NCBI RefSeq assembly: GCF_036173125.1
Contig: NZ_CP108054.1
Location: forward strand, 744,001 to 808,000
Length of the DNA stretch: 64,000 bases
DNA from: Streptomyces sp. NBC_00286
GTDB taxonomy: Bacteria; Actinomycetota; Actinomycetes; Streptomycetales; Streptomycetaceae
Direction: 5' to 3'
The position numbers and the translations under genes are program-made. The number at the start of each line of letters is the position of its first letter. Positions within the stretch are counted from its first letter, which is position 1. The notes beneath the pieces are model-generated. The model saw only the letters and a list, made by a program, of their open reading frames with translations. It made no database searches and was not told the origin of the DNA. This document shows positions 23,554 to 32,323 of the stretch, piece after piece.

Positions 23554-25932
23554 TCACTCCGTGCGCAATGCCGTAGCCGTACGGGTCCTGGCCGCCCAGC
23601 CCGCCGGGATCAGCGCGCCGAGCAGCGCGATGGCGATCCCGGCCAGGCCCAACAGCACCAGGTGCGGGGTCTCGTACACCTCGAGGACCGACGGCGGCAG
23701 TTCGGTGCCCGCGGCGTGCCCCATCACGGGCAGCACAAAGCCGTGCAGCGCGAACCCGGCCGGCACACCGACGAGACCGCCGAGCACACCGATCCCGGCC
23801 ACCGAGGCGAGTACGAGGCTGACCGTCTGCCGCGGCGACATGCCAAGCGCCTTACAGACGCCCAGGTCATGGACGCGTTCCCGGGTGTCCAGGACGACGG
23901 AGTTGAGCACGCCGAGCCCGGCCACGGAGACCAGCATGAGGGTGAGCAGTGCGGCCATCGCGTTCAGGATGAGGACGAAGTTGTCCTGTTCCGAGGAGGA
24001 GTTGGCGATTGCGTCGCCGCCAAGGGGCTGGACCGCCGCGGCCAGATTCCGGGCGTACTCGGTGGGGGAGACGCCGGACTTCACCTCGACGAGGAACACT
24101 CCGGGTGCGGCATTCGGGAAGTCGGCCAGGTCCGCGTGGATCTCCAGCTCGTCGTCCGAGGTGTCGAAGGCCTCCCCGACGATGCGCAGCGTCTGGGTGC
24201 GCTGCTGGTGGGTCACCCGTATCGTGTCGCCGATCTCGGTGCCGGTCTTCTCCAGGAAGCGCGAGGGCACGACGACCTGACCCCGACCGGTGATCCAGTG
24301 GCCGGAGATCCTCTCGTAGGCTCCGGAGCGTGAGTCGCCCTGGTAGAGGGTGGCTTGGACGATGCCGGAGACGCCGCCGACGGTGACGTCCGCCTGGGTC
24401 TTGCCGTAGTACGAGGCGGTGCCGGCCTGTGCCTCGATGGCGGCGCGCACGCGTGCCGGGTCGGCGGCGGCCGGGGGCTCGGCCGTGCCCGGCGCGGGGG
24501 CGGGGCCGCCGGGCGTGACGGCCGGTCCGGTGCCGGTGAAGACGCTGACCGCCGCTCTGTTCTCGGGATCCTGGGCCGCACCGACCGCGTTCAGGGACGA
24601 GGTCAGGCCCACGGCGAAGGTCGCCGCGACCGTGCCGAAGGCCACCGCGAGGAGCATCGCGGCCGTGCGGACCGGGTGGGCGAAGGGCGCGGCGAGGCCG
24701 TAGGTCACCGCGCGGGGCAGTGGCAGCCGGCCCGCCGCCCGGTGCGCCCACTGTCCGCGCCCGGTGCGCGGTGCACGGCCGACGGCGATGGCCTCGACGG
24801 TACGCAGCCGTCCGGCCCGCAGCGCGGGGACGAGTGCCGCGAGCCCCACGACGAGCAGCGCGGCGACCAGTACGACGACGTCCACCCACCATGCCACCGA
24901 CAGGGAGGCGGTGCCGTACGCCTGCTCGGTGCCGTCCAGCAGCGGTACGGCCAGCAGGTTGCCCAGCACGACGCCAAGGCCGATACCGACGCCGGCCGGA
25001 ATCAACGCCTGGGCGACATAGGCGCGGACGACCTCGCGCGGGGTGAAGCCGATGGCCTTGAGGATGCCGATCCTGCGCAGGCCGGTGCCGACCGCGCCGC
25101 TGACCACACTGCCGACGATGATCACCGACATCGCGATGCCGAGCACGCCGAAGGCGATCAGGAAGGGGATGGTGGGCGCCGCGCCCGCGTCGGCGGCGCG
25201 TTTGGTGTCCAGGTAGGACTGGGTGCCGAGGAGCGCCCCCTGCGGTACGGCGGCGGCGAGTTGCTTGCGGGCTGCGGCGATGTGGCCGCCGGTGTCCGCG
25301 GAGTCGAAGCGGTAGAGCATCTGATGGGTGACCGGGGTGTCCTTCGCGGCAAGTGCCCTTACCTGGGCGGGAGTTGCCCAGGCGTCGGCGGACCGGCCGG
25401 CCGAGACGGCGATGCCGACGACCGTCAGGGTCGGTGCGTCGGAGGCGTCCGAGGTCTTCAGCTCGGTGCCGAGTCCGAGGGCGGGGCCGGCCACCTGCGA
25501 GGTGATCACGATCTCGCCCGGGTTCGTCGCCCACTGGCCGGAGGACAGCTCCAGGTCGTCCACGTAGGCGTGCGGGGTGGAGCGCCCGGCCAGGGTGATG
25601 GGCCGCAGGTGGCCGCCGCCCGCGTCCACCGGGCGGAGCGTCGCGACCGGGTACGGTCCCGCGGTCGCGGTGACGCCGTCCAGCCGACCGGTGGCCGTCA
25701 ACTGTGCCGTGGTTGCCTTCGCCGGGTCGTACTCCGCGGTGATGTGCGGCCCGTTCTGCCGGGCGAAGGCCTTGTCGAAGGGGGCGTCCGCGGCGACCAT
25801 CAGCGATCCGGCGACCACGGCCGAGGCCACGGCCATCATCACGGCCACGGCGATCACCACGGTTTGCACCCTGCGCCGGCCCACCCCGGAGCGTACGACG
25901 CGGCCGAGCGCGCCGGTGCCGATGCGGCTCAT
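23554..25932 (-). CDS. FtsX/MacB-type ABC transporter permease
   Basis: A 792-aa permease with two FtsX modules. It has an N-terminal helix (VQTVVIAVAVMMAVASAVVA), a large extracytoplasmic domain, a helical bundle at about 255-390, and a second helix, domain and bundle to the C-terminus. ATG 25932 overlaps the stop of the ATPase gene by 4 nt (ATGA), which fixes the start. Together they form a LolDE/MacB-like exporter or mechanotransducer, often used for peptide or antibiotic resistance in actinobacteria. The final 32 codons are duplicated as a relic at 18978. Confidence 0.9.
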   Translation of the reverse strand: MSRIGTGALGRVVRSGVGRRRVQTVVIAVAVMMAVASAVVAGSLMVAADAPFDKAFARQNGPHITAEYDPAKATTAQLTATGRLDGVTATAGPYPVATLRPVDAGGGHLRPITLAGRSTPHAYVDDLELSSGQWATNPGEIVITSQVAGPALGLGTELKTSDASDAPTLTVVGIAVSAGRSADAWATPAQVRALAAKDTPVTHQMLYRFDSADTGGHIAAARKQLAAAVPQGALLGTQSYLDTKRAADAGAAPTIPFLIAFGVLGIAMSVIIVGSVVSGAVGTGLRRIGILKAIGFTPREVVRAYVAQALIPAGVGIGLGVVLGNLLAVPLLDGTEQAYGTASLSVAWWVDVVVLVAALLVVGLAALVPALRAGRLRTVEAIAVGRAPRTGRGQWAHRAAGRLPLPRAVTYGLAAPFAHPVRTAAMLLAVAFGTVAATFAVGLTSSLNAVGAAQDPENRAAVSVFTGTGPAVTPGGPAPAPGTAEPPAAADPARVRAAIEAQAGTASYYGKTQADVTVGGVSGIVQATLYQGDSRSGAYERISGHWITGRGQVVVPSRFLEKTGTEIGDTIRVTHQQRTQTLRIVGEAFDTSDDELEIHADLADFPNAAPGVFLVEVKSGVSPTEYARNLAAAVQPLGGDAIANSSSEQDNFVLILNAMAALLTLMLVSVAGLGVLNSVVLDTRERVHDLGVCKALGMSPRQTVSLVLASVAGIGVLGGLVGVPAGFALHGFVLPVMGHAAGTELPPSVLEVYETPHLVLLGLAGIAIALLGALIPAGWAARTRTATALRTE

Positions 25933-26621
25933 CGGACGGCCTCCGCATGCGTGTTGAGGGCGAGGTGACCGTCGACCAGATGGATCGTGCGGCTCGCGCA
26001 CGCCTGAGCCAGCGCGAGGTCGTGCGTGACCAGCACGATGGTCTGCCCGCCGCGGTTCAGATCCACCAGCAGGTCCCGTACGTCCTGGCCCGAGGCGGTG
26101 TCGAGCGCGCCGGTCGGCTCGTCGGCGAGCAGCAGCGCGGGCCGGTTGACCAGCGCGCGGGCGACCGCGACCCGCTGGCGTTCGCCTCCGGACAGCCGGC
26201 CCGGATAGGCGCGGGCGTGCTTCTGGATGCCCAGCACCTCCATGAGCTCACCCGCGCGGGCCGCGGCCGTGCGCCGCGCGGTCCCGGTCAGTTGGGCGGG
26301 GAGCTGGATGTTGTCGGCGACGGTGAGGTCGTCGAGGAGATTGAAGAGCTGGAAGACCATCCCGATCCGCTCGCGGCGGAACCGGGCCAGGGCGTGCTCG
26401 CTCAGCTGGTCGATGCGCCGCCCAGCCACTGTCACGGTGCCTTCGGTCGGCTTGTCCAGGCCGGCGACGAGGTTCAGCAGCGTGGACTTGCCGCTGCCGG
26501 AAGGGCCCGTCACGGCAAGGGCCTCGCCCTGGGCGATGCTGAGGTCGAGCGGTCCGAGCGCGGGCGCGCCGGCGCTGTCGTAGCGCTTGGCCACGCCCTC
26601 CAGTGCGATCACGTGAGTCAT
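25929..26621 (-). CDS. LolD/MacB-type ABC ATPase
   Basis: A 230-aa ATPase with Walker A GPSGSGKST (about residue 40), Q-loop, signature LSGGERQRVAVARAL and Walker B LLLADEPTGAL, then the H-loop in LVTHDLALAQ. It is coupled to the downstream FtsX-type permease by a 4-nt overlap. It diverges from a sensor kinase gene, an arrangement common for exporters controlled by an adjacent two-component system. Confidence 0.93.
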   Translation of the reverse strand: MTHVIALEGVAKRYDSAGAPALGPLDLSIAQGEALAVTGPSGSGKSTLLNLVAGLDKPTEGTVTVAGRRIDQLSEHALARFRRERIGMVFQLFNLLDDLTVADNIQLPAQLTGTARRTAAARAGELMEVLGIQKHARAYPGRLSGGERQRVAVARALVNRPALLLADEPTGALDTASGQDVRDLLVDLNRGGQTIVLVTHDLALAQACASRTIHLVDGHLALNTHAEAVR

Positions 26622-26859
26622 GGAGTGGTCCGTCCTTACGGTCGAGAGGGCCGGGAGAGCCGAGCGGGCTCATGCCTTGGCCGGTCCCGGCGAACGTAGG
26701 GGCGTGCGCTCTGGTGGCGCGTCGGCCACGGCACCGACATCCGACCGTCCCCGCGGAGGATCCGGCGGCGGGGTCATCCCTGCGAAGTACGCCTGCGGGA
26801 CGGCGTTTTGGCCGTACAGGCGGACGCGACACCGGGAGGGCGGGCCGCACAATGAGCCG

Positions 26860-28161
26860 ATGGAGACGGAGGACCGGCGCGGATGGCGTCAGCAGCTGCG
26901 CGACGCGCTACGGCCGGAGGCGAAACCCGCGCCGCTGTCGCGGCGGGCGGTGCGTGCCGATGTGGTGCTGGCCATCGTGCTGACCGTCGTCGCGCTGGTG
27001 TGGGTCGCGCGGTATCCCGACAGCGGACCGGTCCAGATCGACCGGGACGCTCCGTTCCGGCCCCCGCCGCCTCCAACGCCTCCCGGCGTCCTGGTGCCGG
27101 AGGAAGAGACCTCGTCACTGACAGGGCTCTGGCCGCTCGTCGTGCTGTCGGCGCTGCCGCTGGCCGCCCGCCGCCGGTATCCGTTGGCGGCGTTCGCCGT
27201 GGTGATGGCCGCGACGCTGGCCATGGTCGACGACGCCTCCTGGATCAGCGTGCTGACCTGCGTCATCGGCGCGATCAGTGCCGTCGTCCACAGCCGCTAC
27301 CGGATGTGGGCCATGGCCGCACTGGTCATCGCCGCCGTGCTGGCGGGCCTCGCGTTCCGGGACACGGAGCCCGTCCTTCCGGGCTGGTCGAGCCCTGCGG
27401 TCGTGCTGCTGATCGCCGGGGTGCTGGCCGGCCTCGTCCGGATCTGGAAGCGCCAACTGGCGGCAAGCAGGGACCGGTACGCACGGCTCCAGCAGGCCCA
27501 GGAGGAGGCAACGCGGCGGGCCGTCGAAGAGGAACGCGCCCGCATAGCCGCCGAGTTGCACGACGTCGTGACCCACAATGTGAGCGTGATGGTCATCCAG
27601 GCAGGCGCGGCGCGCAAGGTGATGGACGCGGCGCCGGCGCGGTCGAAGGAAGCACTCCTGGCGGTCGAGGCCGGAGGCCGGGCCGCCATGGCCGAACTCC
27701 GGCATGTGATGGGCCTGTTGGCCGGTCCGGACACCGGCCGCCCCGACACCCCCGCCGACGGCCTGGAGCCGCAGCCCGGCCTCGGGCAGCTCGACGCCCT
27801 GACCGAACGCGTCCGCGCCGCCGGGACACCGGTCGGCGTCGCGGTGTCGCTGCCCCCGGACCCGCTGCCGCCCGGGGTGGACCTCGCGGCGTATCGCGTC
27901 GTGCAGGAGGCACTGACCAACACGATCAAACACGCACCCGGCGCCGAGGCCTCCGTCATGATCGGCTACGCCGACGACTGTCTGGAGATCGAAATCACCG
28001 ACACCGGCGGCGCCCACGACTCACCGCCGGCGGACGGCAACGGCCGCGGCCTGATCGGGCTGCGCGAACGGCTGGCGGTCTACGGCGGCGAACTCACAGC
28101 CGGACCCACCCTCACCGGCGGCTACCGGATCAAGGCCCGAGTCCCGTGGCGGATCGCGTGA
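26860..28161 (+). CDS. NarL-type sensor histidine kinase
   Basis: A 433-aa kinase. Membrane helices lie at about 32-50, 88-105 and a cluster to about 195; the loop between the first two is proline-rich (FRPPPPPTPPGVLVPEEE). The HisKA_3 motif is ARIAAELHDVVTHNVSVM and the ATPase N-box is NTIKHAPG. The start is taken at ATG 26860, where the cytoplasmic N-terminus begins; there is no close ribosome site, so a leaderless message is possible. It overlaps the response regulator by 4 nt and diverges from the ABC exporter. Confidence 0.88.
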   Translation: METEDRRGWRQQLRDALRPEAKPAPLSRRAVRADVVLAIVLTVVALVWVARYPDSGPVQIDRDAPFRPPPPPTPPGVLVPEEETSSLTGLWPLVVLSALPLAARRRYPLAAFAVVMAATLAMVDDASWISVLTCVIGAISAVVHSRYRMWAMAALVIAAVLAGLAFRDTEPVLPGWSSPAVVLLIAGVLAGLVRIWKRQLAASRDRYARLQQAQEEATRRAVEEERARIAAELHDVVTHNVSVMVIQAGAARKVMDAAPARSKEALLAVEAGGRAAMAELRHVMGLLAGPDTGRPDTPADGLEPQPGLGQLDALTERVRAAGTPVGVAVSLPPDPLPPGVDLAAYRVVQEALTNTIKHAPGAEASVMIGYADDCLEIEITDTGGAHDSPPADGNGRGLIGLRERLAVYGGELTAGPTLTGGYRIKARVPWRIA

Positions 28162-28844
28162 ACCGGCCGCCGCTGCGCGCGGTCATCGCCGACGACCAAG
28201 CCCTGGTGCGTACGGGATTCGGGATGATCCTCGCCGCTGACGGCATCGAGGTGACGGCCGAGGCGGCCGACGGGGCGGAGGCGGTCGCCGCCGTCCGGCG
28301 CACCCGGCCCGATGTCGTCCTCATGGACATCCGGATGCCGCGGATGGACGGCATCGAGGCCACCCGGCGCATCCTCGGCGGCGAAGGACCGCAGGAGACA
28401 CGGGTCATCATCCTCACCACGTACGACCTCGACCACTACGTCTACGCCGCGCTCACCGCCGGCGCCAGCGGCTTCCTGCTCAAGGACGTCACACCCGAGC
28501 ACCTGGTGGCCGCCGTACGCCTCGTGCAGTCCGGCGACGCCCTGCTCGCGCCCACGATCACCCGCCGTCTGATCGAGCGCTTCGCCCACCGCGAGGAGGC
28601 CCGCCCGGCCGGCCTCCACCGGGACCTGTCCGGGCTGACCCCGCGCGAGCTCGAGGTGCTCCGCCTGCTCGCGACCGGCCTGAGCAACGCCGAACTCGCG
28701 GACCGGCTGCACCTCAGCCCGACCACGGTCAAGACACACATCGGCCGCATCCTGTCGAAGCTGGACCTCCGCGACCGCGTCCAGGCCGTCGTCCTCGCTT
28801 ATGAGACCGGACTGATCTCCCCGGGAGGCCCGACCACGACCTGA
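28158..28844 (+). CDS. NarL/LuxR-type response regulator
   Basis: A 228-aa regulator. The receiver Asp is in VVLMDIRMPRMDG and the Lys in GFLLKDVTPEH. The C-terminal LuxR domain is LTPRELEVLRLLATGLSNAE then TVKTHIGRILSKL. GTG at 28158 overlaps the kinase stop (GTGA), which fixes the start and implies coupling. It ends 8 bp from the convergent SDR gene. The likely target is the divergent exporter, inferred from position. Confidence 0.9.
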   Translation: MNRPPLRAVIADDQALVRTGFGMILAADGIEVTAEAADGAEAVAAVRRTRPDVVLMDIRMPRMDGIEATRRILGGEGPQETRVIILTTYDLDHYVYAALTAGASGFLLKDVTPEHLVAAVRLVQSGDALLAPTITRRLIERFAHREEARPAGLHRDLSGLTPRELEVLRLLATGLSNAELADRLHLSPTTVKTHIGRILSKLDLRDRVQAVVLAYETGLISPGGPTTT

Positions 28845-28852
28845 CGCAGGGG

Positions 28853-29647
28853 TCACTTGTCGCGCAGGTCCGCCACATACGGCTGATGCGCCAGCAGCCC
28901 GCCGTCCACGCACAACGTCTGCCCGGTGATGAACGCCGCCTCGTCCGAGGCCAGGAACACCACCGCTGCGGCGATGTCCTCCGGCCGGCCGAGGCGCGGC
29001 GTGAGGTGGTGACGCAGCATGGTCTGCTTGATCGGCTCGTACGCCTCCCCGGTCTTCGCCTCGGTGACGATGAACCCGGGCGCGACGGCGTTGCAGCGCA
29101 CACCCTGCTTGCCGTACTGCGTGGCGACGTACTGCGTCAGATTGATCAGCGCGGCCTTGGAGGCGCCGTACGCGGGATTGCGCAGGTCGCCCGAAAGCCC
29201 GGAGCCGGACGTGGTGTTGATGACGGAGCCTCCGCCGCGCGCGATCATGTGCGGCACGGCGGCTTGGATCGCGACCATCGTGCCGCGCAGATTGATCCGC
29301 ATGGTGTCGTCCCAGACGGCCGGATCGGCGTCCGCGACCGGGAGGTCCTGACGGGCGGCCAGGTGGGTGGCCGCCGCGTTGTTGTGCAGGATGTCGAGTC
29401 CGCCGTACGTCGCCACCGCGGCCTCCACCATGGCCCGTACGCTCTCGATGTCGCCGAGGTCGACGAGCACGGCCGTCGCCGAGCCACCGTCGGCGGTGAT
29501 CTCCTCCGTCACCGCCTTCGCGCCGTCGAGGTTCAGATCGGCGACCACGGTGTGCGCGCCCTCGGCCGCCACCCGGCGCGCGGTGGCGGCACCAATGCCG
29601 GAGGCGGCCCCGGTCACCACGGCGACCTTGCCGTCGAGTCGTCCCAT
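28853..29647 (-). CDS. Short-chain dehydrogenase/reductase
   Basis: A 264-aa classical SDR. It has a cofactor motif TGAASGIGAATA, NNAAA, the catalytic Ser in INTTSGSG, YxxxK in AYGASKAAL, and a C-terminal FITGQTLCVDGGLLA. An Asp after the second strand (VVADLNLDG) favours NAD(H). It probably oxidises a 3-hydroxyacyl-CoA or ring alcohol in the acyl-CoA cluster. It is the last gene of a minus-strand run with two thiolases and the DUF35 fusion. Confidence 0.85.
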   Translation of the reverse strand: MGRLDGKVAVVTGAASGIGAATARRVAAEGAHTVVADLNLDGAKAVTEEITADGGSATAVLVDLGDIESVRAMVEAAVATYGGLDILHNNAAATHLAARQDLPVADADPAVWDDTMRINLRGTMVAIQAAVPHMIARGGGSVINTTSGSGLSGDLRNPAYGASKAALINLTQYVATQYGKQGVRCNAVAPGFIVTEAKTGEAYEPIKQTMLRHHLTPRLGRPEDIAAAVVFLASDEAAFITGQTLCVDGGLLAHQPYVADLRDK

Positions 29648-29665
29648 AACCCCGAACTCCCTTAC

Positions 29666-30874
29666 TCAGTCGGTGAGTTCGCTGCCGACGACCGACACGA
29701 AGGAGACGCATTCGCCCGGTCCGCCGCCCAGGTTGTGGGTGAGCGCGAGCGAGCGTCCCTCGGCCAGGGTGCGCACCGTACGTTCCGGGGGTGCCTCGCC
29801 GCGCAGTTGGAGCCAGGCCTCGAACATCATGCGCAGTCCCGAGGCGCCGATCGGGTGGCCGAAGGCCTTGAGCCCGCCGTCGGGGTTCACCGGCAGCCCG
29901 CCGTCCAGGTCGAACTGCCCGCTGGTGACGTCCTTCCACGCCTGGCCGCGGTCGGAGAAGCCCAGGTCCTCCATGAGCACCAGCTCGGTGGGCGTGAAGC
30001 AGTCGTGGACCTCGGCGAGCGCGAGTTCCGTACGCGGATCGGTGATGCCCGCCTGCCGGTACGCCTCCTGCGCGGACGCGACGACCTCAGGGAAGGTGGT
30101 GAAGTCGTACTCGGGGTCCATGAGTCCGTCGGCGGGCCCGGCGACGAAGGACAGCGCCTTCACGAAGACGGGCTTGTCCGTGTACTTGTACGCGTCCTCG
30201 GCCCGCACCACGATCGCGGCGGCCGAACCGTCGGAGACTCCCGAGCAGTCGAAGACACCGAGCATGCCCGCCACGATCGGCGCCGACCGGATGCGCTCCA
30301 GCGGCACCTCCTTGCGGAACTGGGCGCGGGGGTTGCGGGCGCCGTTGACGTGGTTCTTCCAGGCGATACGGGTGATGACGTCCTTCATCTCGTCCTCGGG
30401 GAGCCCGTACTTGGCCGCGTAGGCGGGGGCAAGGAGGGAGAAGTTGGCGGGGGCGGTGATCTCGCCCCGGCTGTCGTCACCGGCCCCGGGCATGGTGGTG
30501 CCCGAGAGCCCCGACATGCCCGAGTCCTTGAGCTTCTCCACACCGACCGCCATCGCGACGTCGTACGCCCCCGAAGCCACCGCATAACAGGCGTTACGCA
30601 GCGCCTCCGAGCCGGTGGCGCACATGTTCTCCACGCGCGTGACCGGCTTGTTCGGCAGATGCAGCGCCCGGCTGAGGGCGAGGCCGGAGACACCGGAGGC
30701 CTGCGTGCCGAACCAGAACGCGTCGATGTCGTCGAGCGTGATCCCGGCCGAGGTCACCGCCTCGCCGACGGCGTCGACCAGCAGATCGTCCGCCGAACGG
30801 GTCCAGTGTTCGCCGAAGGTGGTGCAACCCATGCCGACGATCGCGACACGGTCACGGATTCCGTGCGAGCCCAT
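29666..30874 (-). CDS. SCP-x-type thiolase (lipid-transfer/acetyl-CoA acetyltransferase family)
   Basis: A 402-aa thiolase-fold protein of the SCP2-thiolase branch. The nucleophile cysteine is in VENMCATGSEAL and the catalytic His in GGLKAFGHPIGASG; the second-cysteine segment reads ALTHNLGGGPGECVSFV. GGAGG precedes the ATG. The branch includes thiolases for methyl-branched or steroid side chains and retro-aldolases that work with DUF35 partners. Here the DUF35-containing fusion gene lies 12 bp upstream, so a complex between the two is plausible. Confidence 0.85.
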   Translation of the reverse strand: MGSHGIRDRVAIVGMGCTTFGEHWTRSADDLLVDAVGEAVTSAGITLDDIDAFWFGTQASGVSGLALSRALHLPNKPVTRVENMCATGSEALRNACYAVASGAYDVAMAVGVEKLKDSGMSGLSGTTMPGAGDDSRGEITAPANFSLLAPAYAAKYGLPEDEMKDVITRIAWKNHVNGARNPRAQFRKEVPLERIRSAPIVAGMLGVFDCSGVSDGSAAAIVVRAEDAYKYTDKPVFVKALSFVAGPADGLMDPEYDFTTFPEVVASAQEAYRQAGITDPRTELALAEVHDCFTPTELVLMEDLGFSDRGQAWKDVTSGQFDLDGGLPVNPDGGLKAFGHPIGASGLRMMFEAWLQLRGEAPPERTVRTLAEGRSLALTHNLGGGPGECVSFVSVVGSELTD

Positions 30875-30886
30875 CTGCGTACCTCC

Positions 30887-32323
30887 TCAGTCTTCCTCTG
30901 GGCCGGCGCCGAACCGCACGGGCCGGGCCTTCCAGAAGTAGTTGTGCACCCCGGCGGCGGTGACCGTGCGCCGGAAGGTCATCTCGACACGGGCGCCGAT
31001 CACGGCGTCGGCCTCGGTGGCGTCGGTGAGCTGGCAACGGAACCGGCCGCCGCCGTCGTAGTCGACGACCACGACGAGCATCGGCGGGCTCGGCGTGTGC
31101 GCGAGCCGGTCCACCGTGAAGGTGGCCACCGTGCCCTGTACATGCTCCATCGGCTCGTCGGTCATCGCGTCGACGCTCCGGCACGACACGCACACCCGGT
31201 CCGGCGGCAGATGCCGCGTCCCGCACTTCTCGCAACGGGAGGCGACGAAGCCGTACTTCCAGCTGTTGCGCCGGTGCGCGGGCGGGGCGTACGGGGGCTC
31301 GGGGTCCGGTCGGCGGGGCGGCTCGCGGTCGAGGAGCCCGCGCCAGGTGAGGTAGGTGGCGTACGGGACGGGGGCGCTGCCCGTGGCGATCTGCGCGGCC
31401 ACCGGGCGGGCGGCGCGGTGCGCGGGCAGGGCGTCGGTGGTGCGCAGCAGCAGGACTCCGGCGCCGTCGCCGAGGACGACGAGCGCGATGGTCTCGCCGG
31501 GCCGGGCGCGGTCCAGGACATCGGCGAGGAGCAGTCCGGGCTGGGCCGTGCCCGCGTTGCCGATGGCCGCGGTGAGGTCTCCGGTCACCGTCTCGGGCCG
31601 TACGCCCGCTGTCCGGCGCACCGCCGCACAGGCCCGGGCGTGCAGTCCCGCGACCGCGAAGTGGTCGACGGCGTCGGCGGTCAGTCCCGCGCGGTCGAGC
31701 GCGGCGCCGAGGGCCTTGCCGGCGAGGTCGACGTAGATCTCCTCGGCGAACCGCTCCTCCCAGACGCGGGAGGCGGGCGCACCCGGCAGCCGCCAGCGGT
31801 CGAGGAGTTCGTCGCTGACGGTGTCGTGGGCGAGGAGTTCGGCGATGACCGGTGCCCCGTCGCGGTGCCCGCCGAAGACGAAGGCCGCCGCGCCGTCGCC
31901 GCCGGCGCTCTCGTCCGTACCGCCGGGCAGCCCGGTGCGCAGGTCGGACAGGACCGCGAGGGTCGGAACCGGCGAACGGGCGGCGGTGACCAGGGCGCCG
32001 AGTCCGGAGCGTACGGAGCCGGCCATGTCGACGGCGAGTACGTGCTCGTCGAGGGAGAGCGCGGCGTGCACGGCGGTCGCGTTGGTCTTGTCGAGGTAGG
32101 CGGGTGCGGCGGTGGCGAGGAAGAGCTGGCCGACGCGGGAACGCAGCCCATCGGCGGTCAGGGCGCCACGGGCCGCTTCCACGGCCATCGAGGTGGTGTC
32201 CTCGTCGTAGCCCGCGACCGCGCGGGTCCCCTTCGCCGCCCGGGTCCCGAGGGTGGCGGCGATGTCGGCCCGCGCGAGACGGTGGTGCGGCACATAGGCG
32301 CCGTATGCGATCAGTCCGGCCAT
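30887..32323 (-). CDS. HMG-CoA-synthase/KAS III-like protein fused to DUF35 (Zn ribbon + OB fold)
   Basis: A 478-aa fusion. Residues about 1-315 have the thiolase/HMG-CoA-synthase fold: AYGAYVPHHRLARADI at the start and GDGAGVLLLRTTDAL near the end. Residues about 345-470 are a DUF35 module with a four-cysteine zinc ribbon (CEKCGTRHLPPDRVCVSC) and an OB fold. Where related synthases carry the nucleophilic cysteine, this protein reads VDMAGSVRSGLG, so the expected Cys is missing. ATG 32323 shares one base with the stop of the upstream thiolase gene. It may be a non-catalytic partner that guides acyl-CoA to the neighbouring thiolase. Confidence 0.8.
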   Translation of the reverse strand: MAGLIAYGAYVPHHRLARADIAATLGTRAAKGTRAVAGYDEDTTSMAVEAARGALTADGLRSRVGQLFLATAAPAYLDKTNATAVHAALSLDEHVLAVDMAGSVRSGLGALVTAARSPVPTLAVLSDLRTGLPGGTDESAGGDGAAAFVFGGHRDGAPVIAELLAHDTVSDELLDRWRLPGAPASRVWEERFAEEIYVDLAGKALGAALDRAGLTADAVDHFAVAGLHARACAAVRRTAGVRPETVTGDLTAAIGNAGTAQPGLLLADVLDRARPGETIALVVLGDGAGVLLLRTTDALPAHRAARPVAAQIATGSAPVPYATYLTWRGLLDREPPRRPDPEPPYAPPAHRRNSWKYGFVASRCEKCGTRHLPPDRVCVSCRSVDAMTDEPMEHVQGTVATFTVDRLAHTPSPPMLVVVVDYDGGGRFRCQLTDATEADAVIGARVEMTFRRTVTAAGVHNYFWKARPVRFGAGPEED

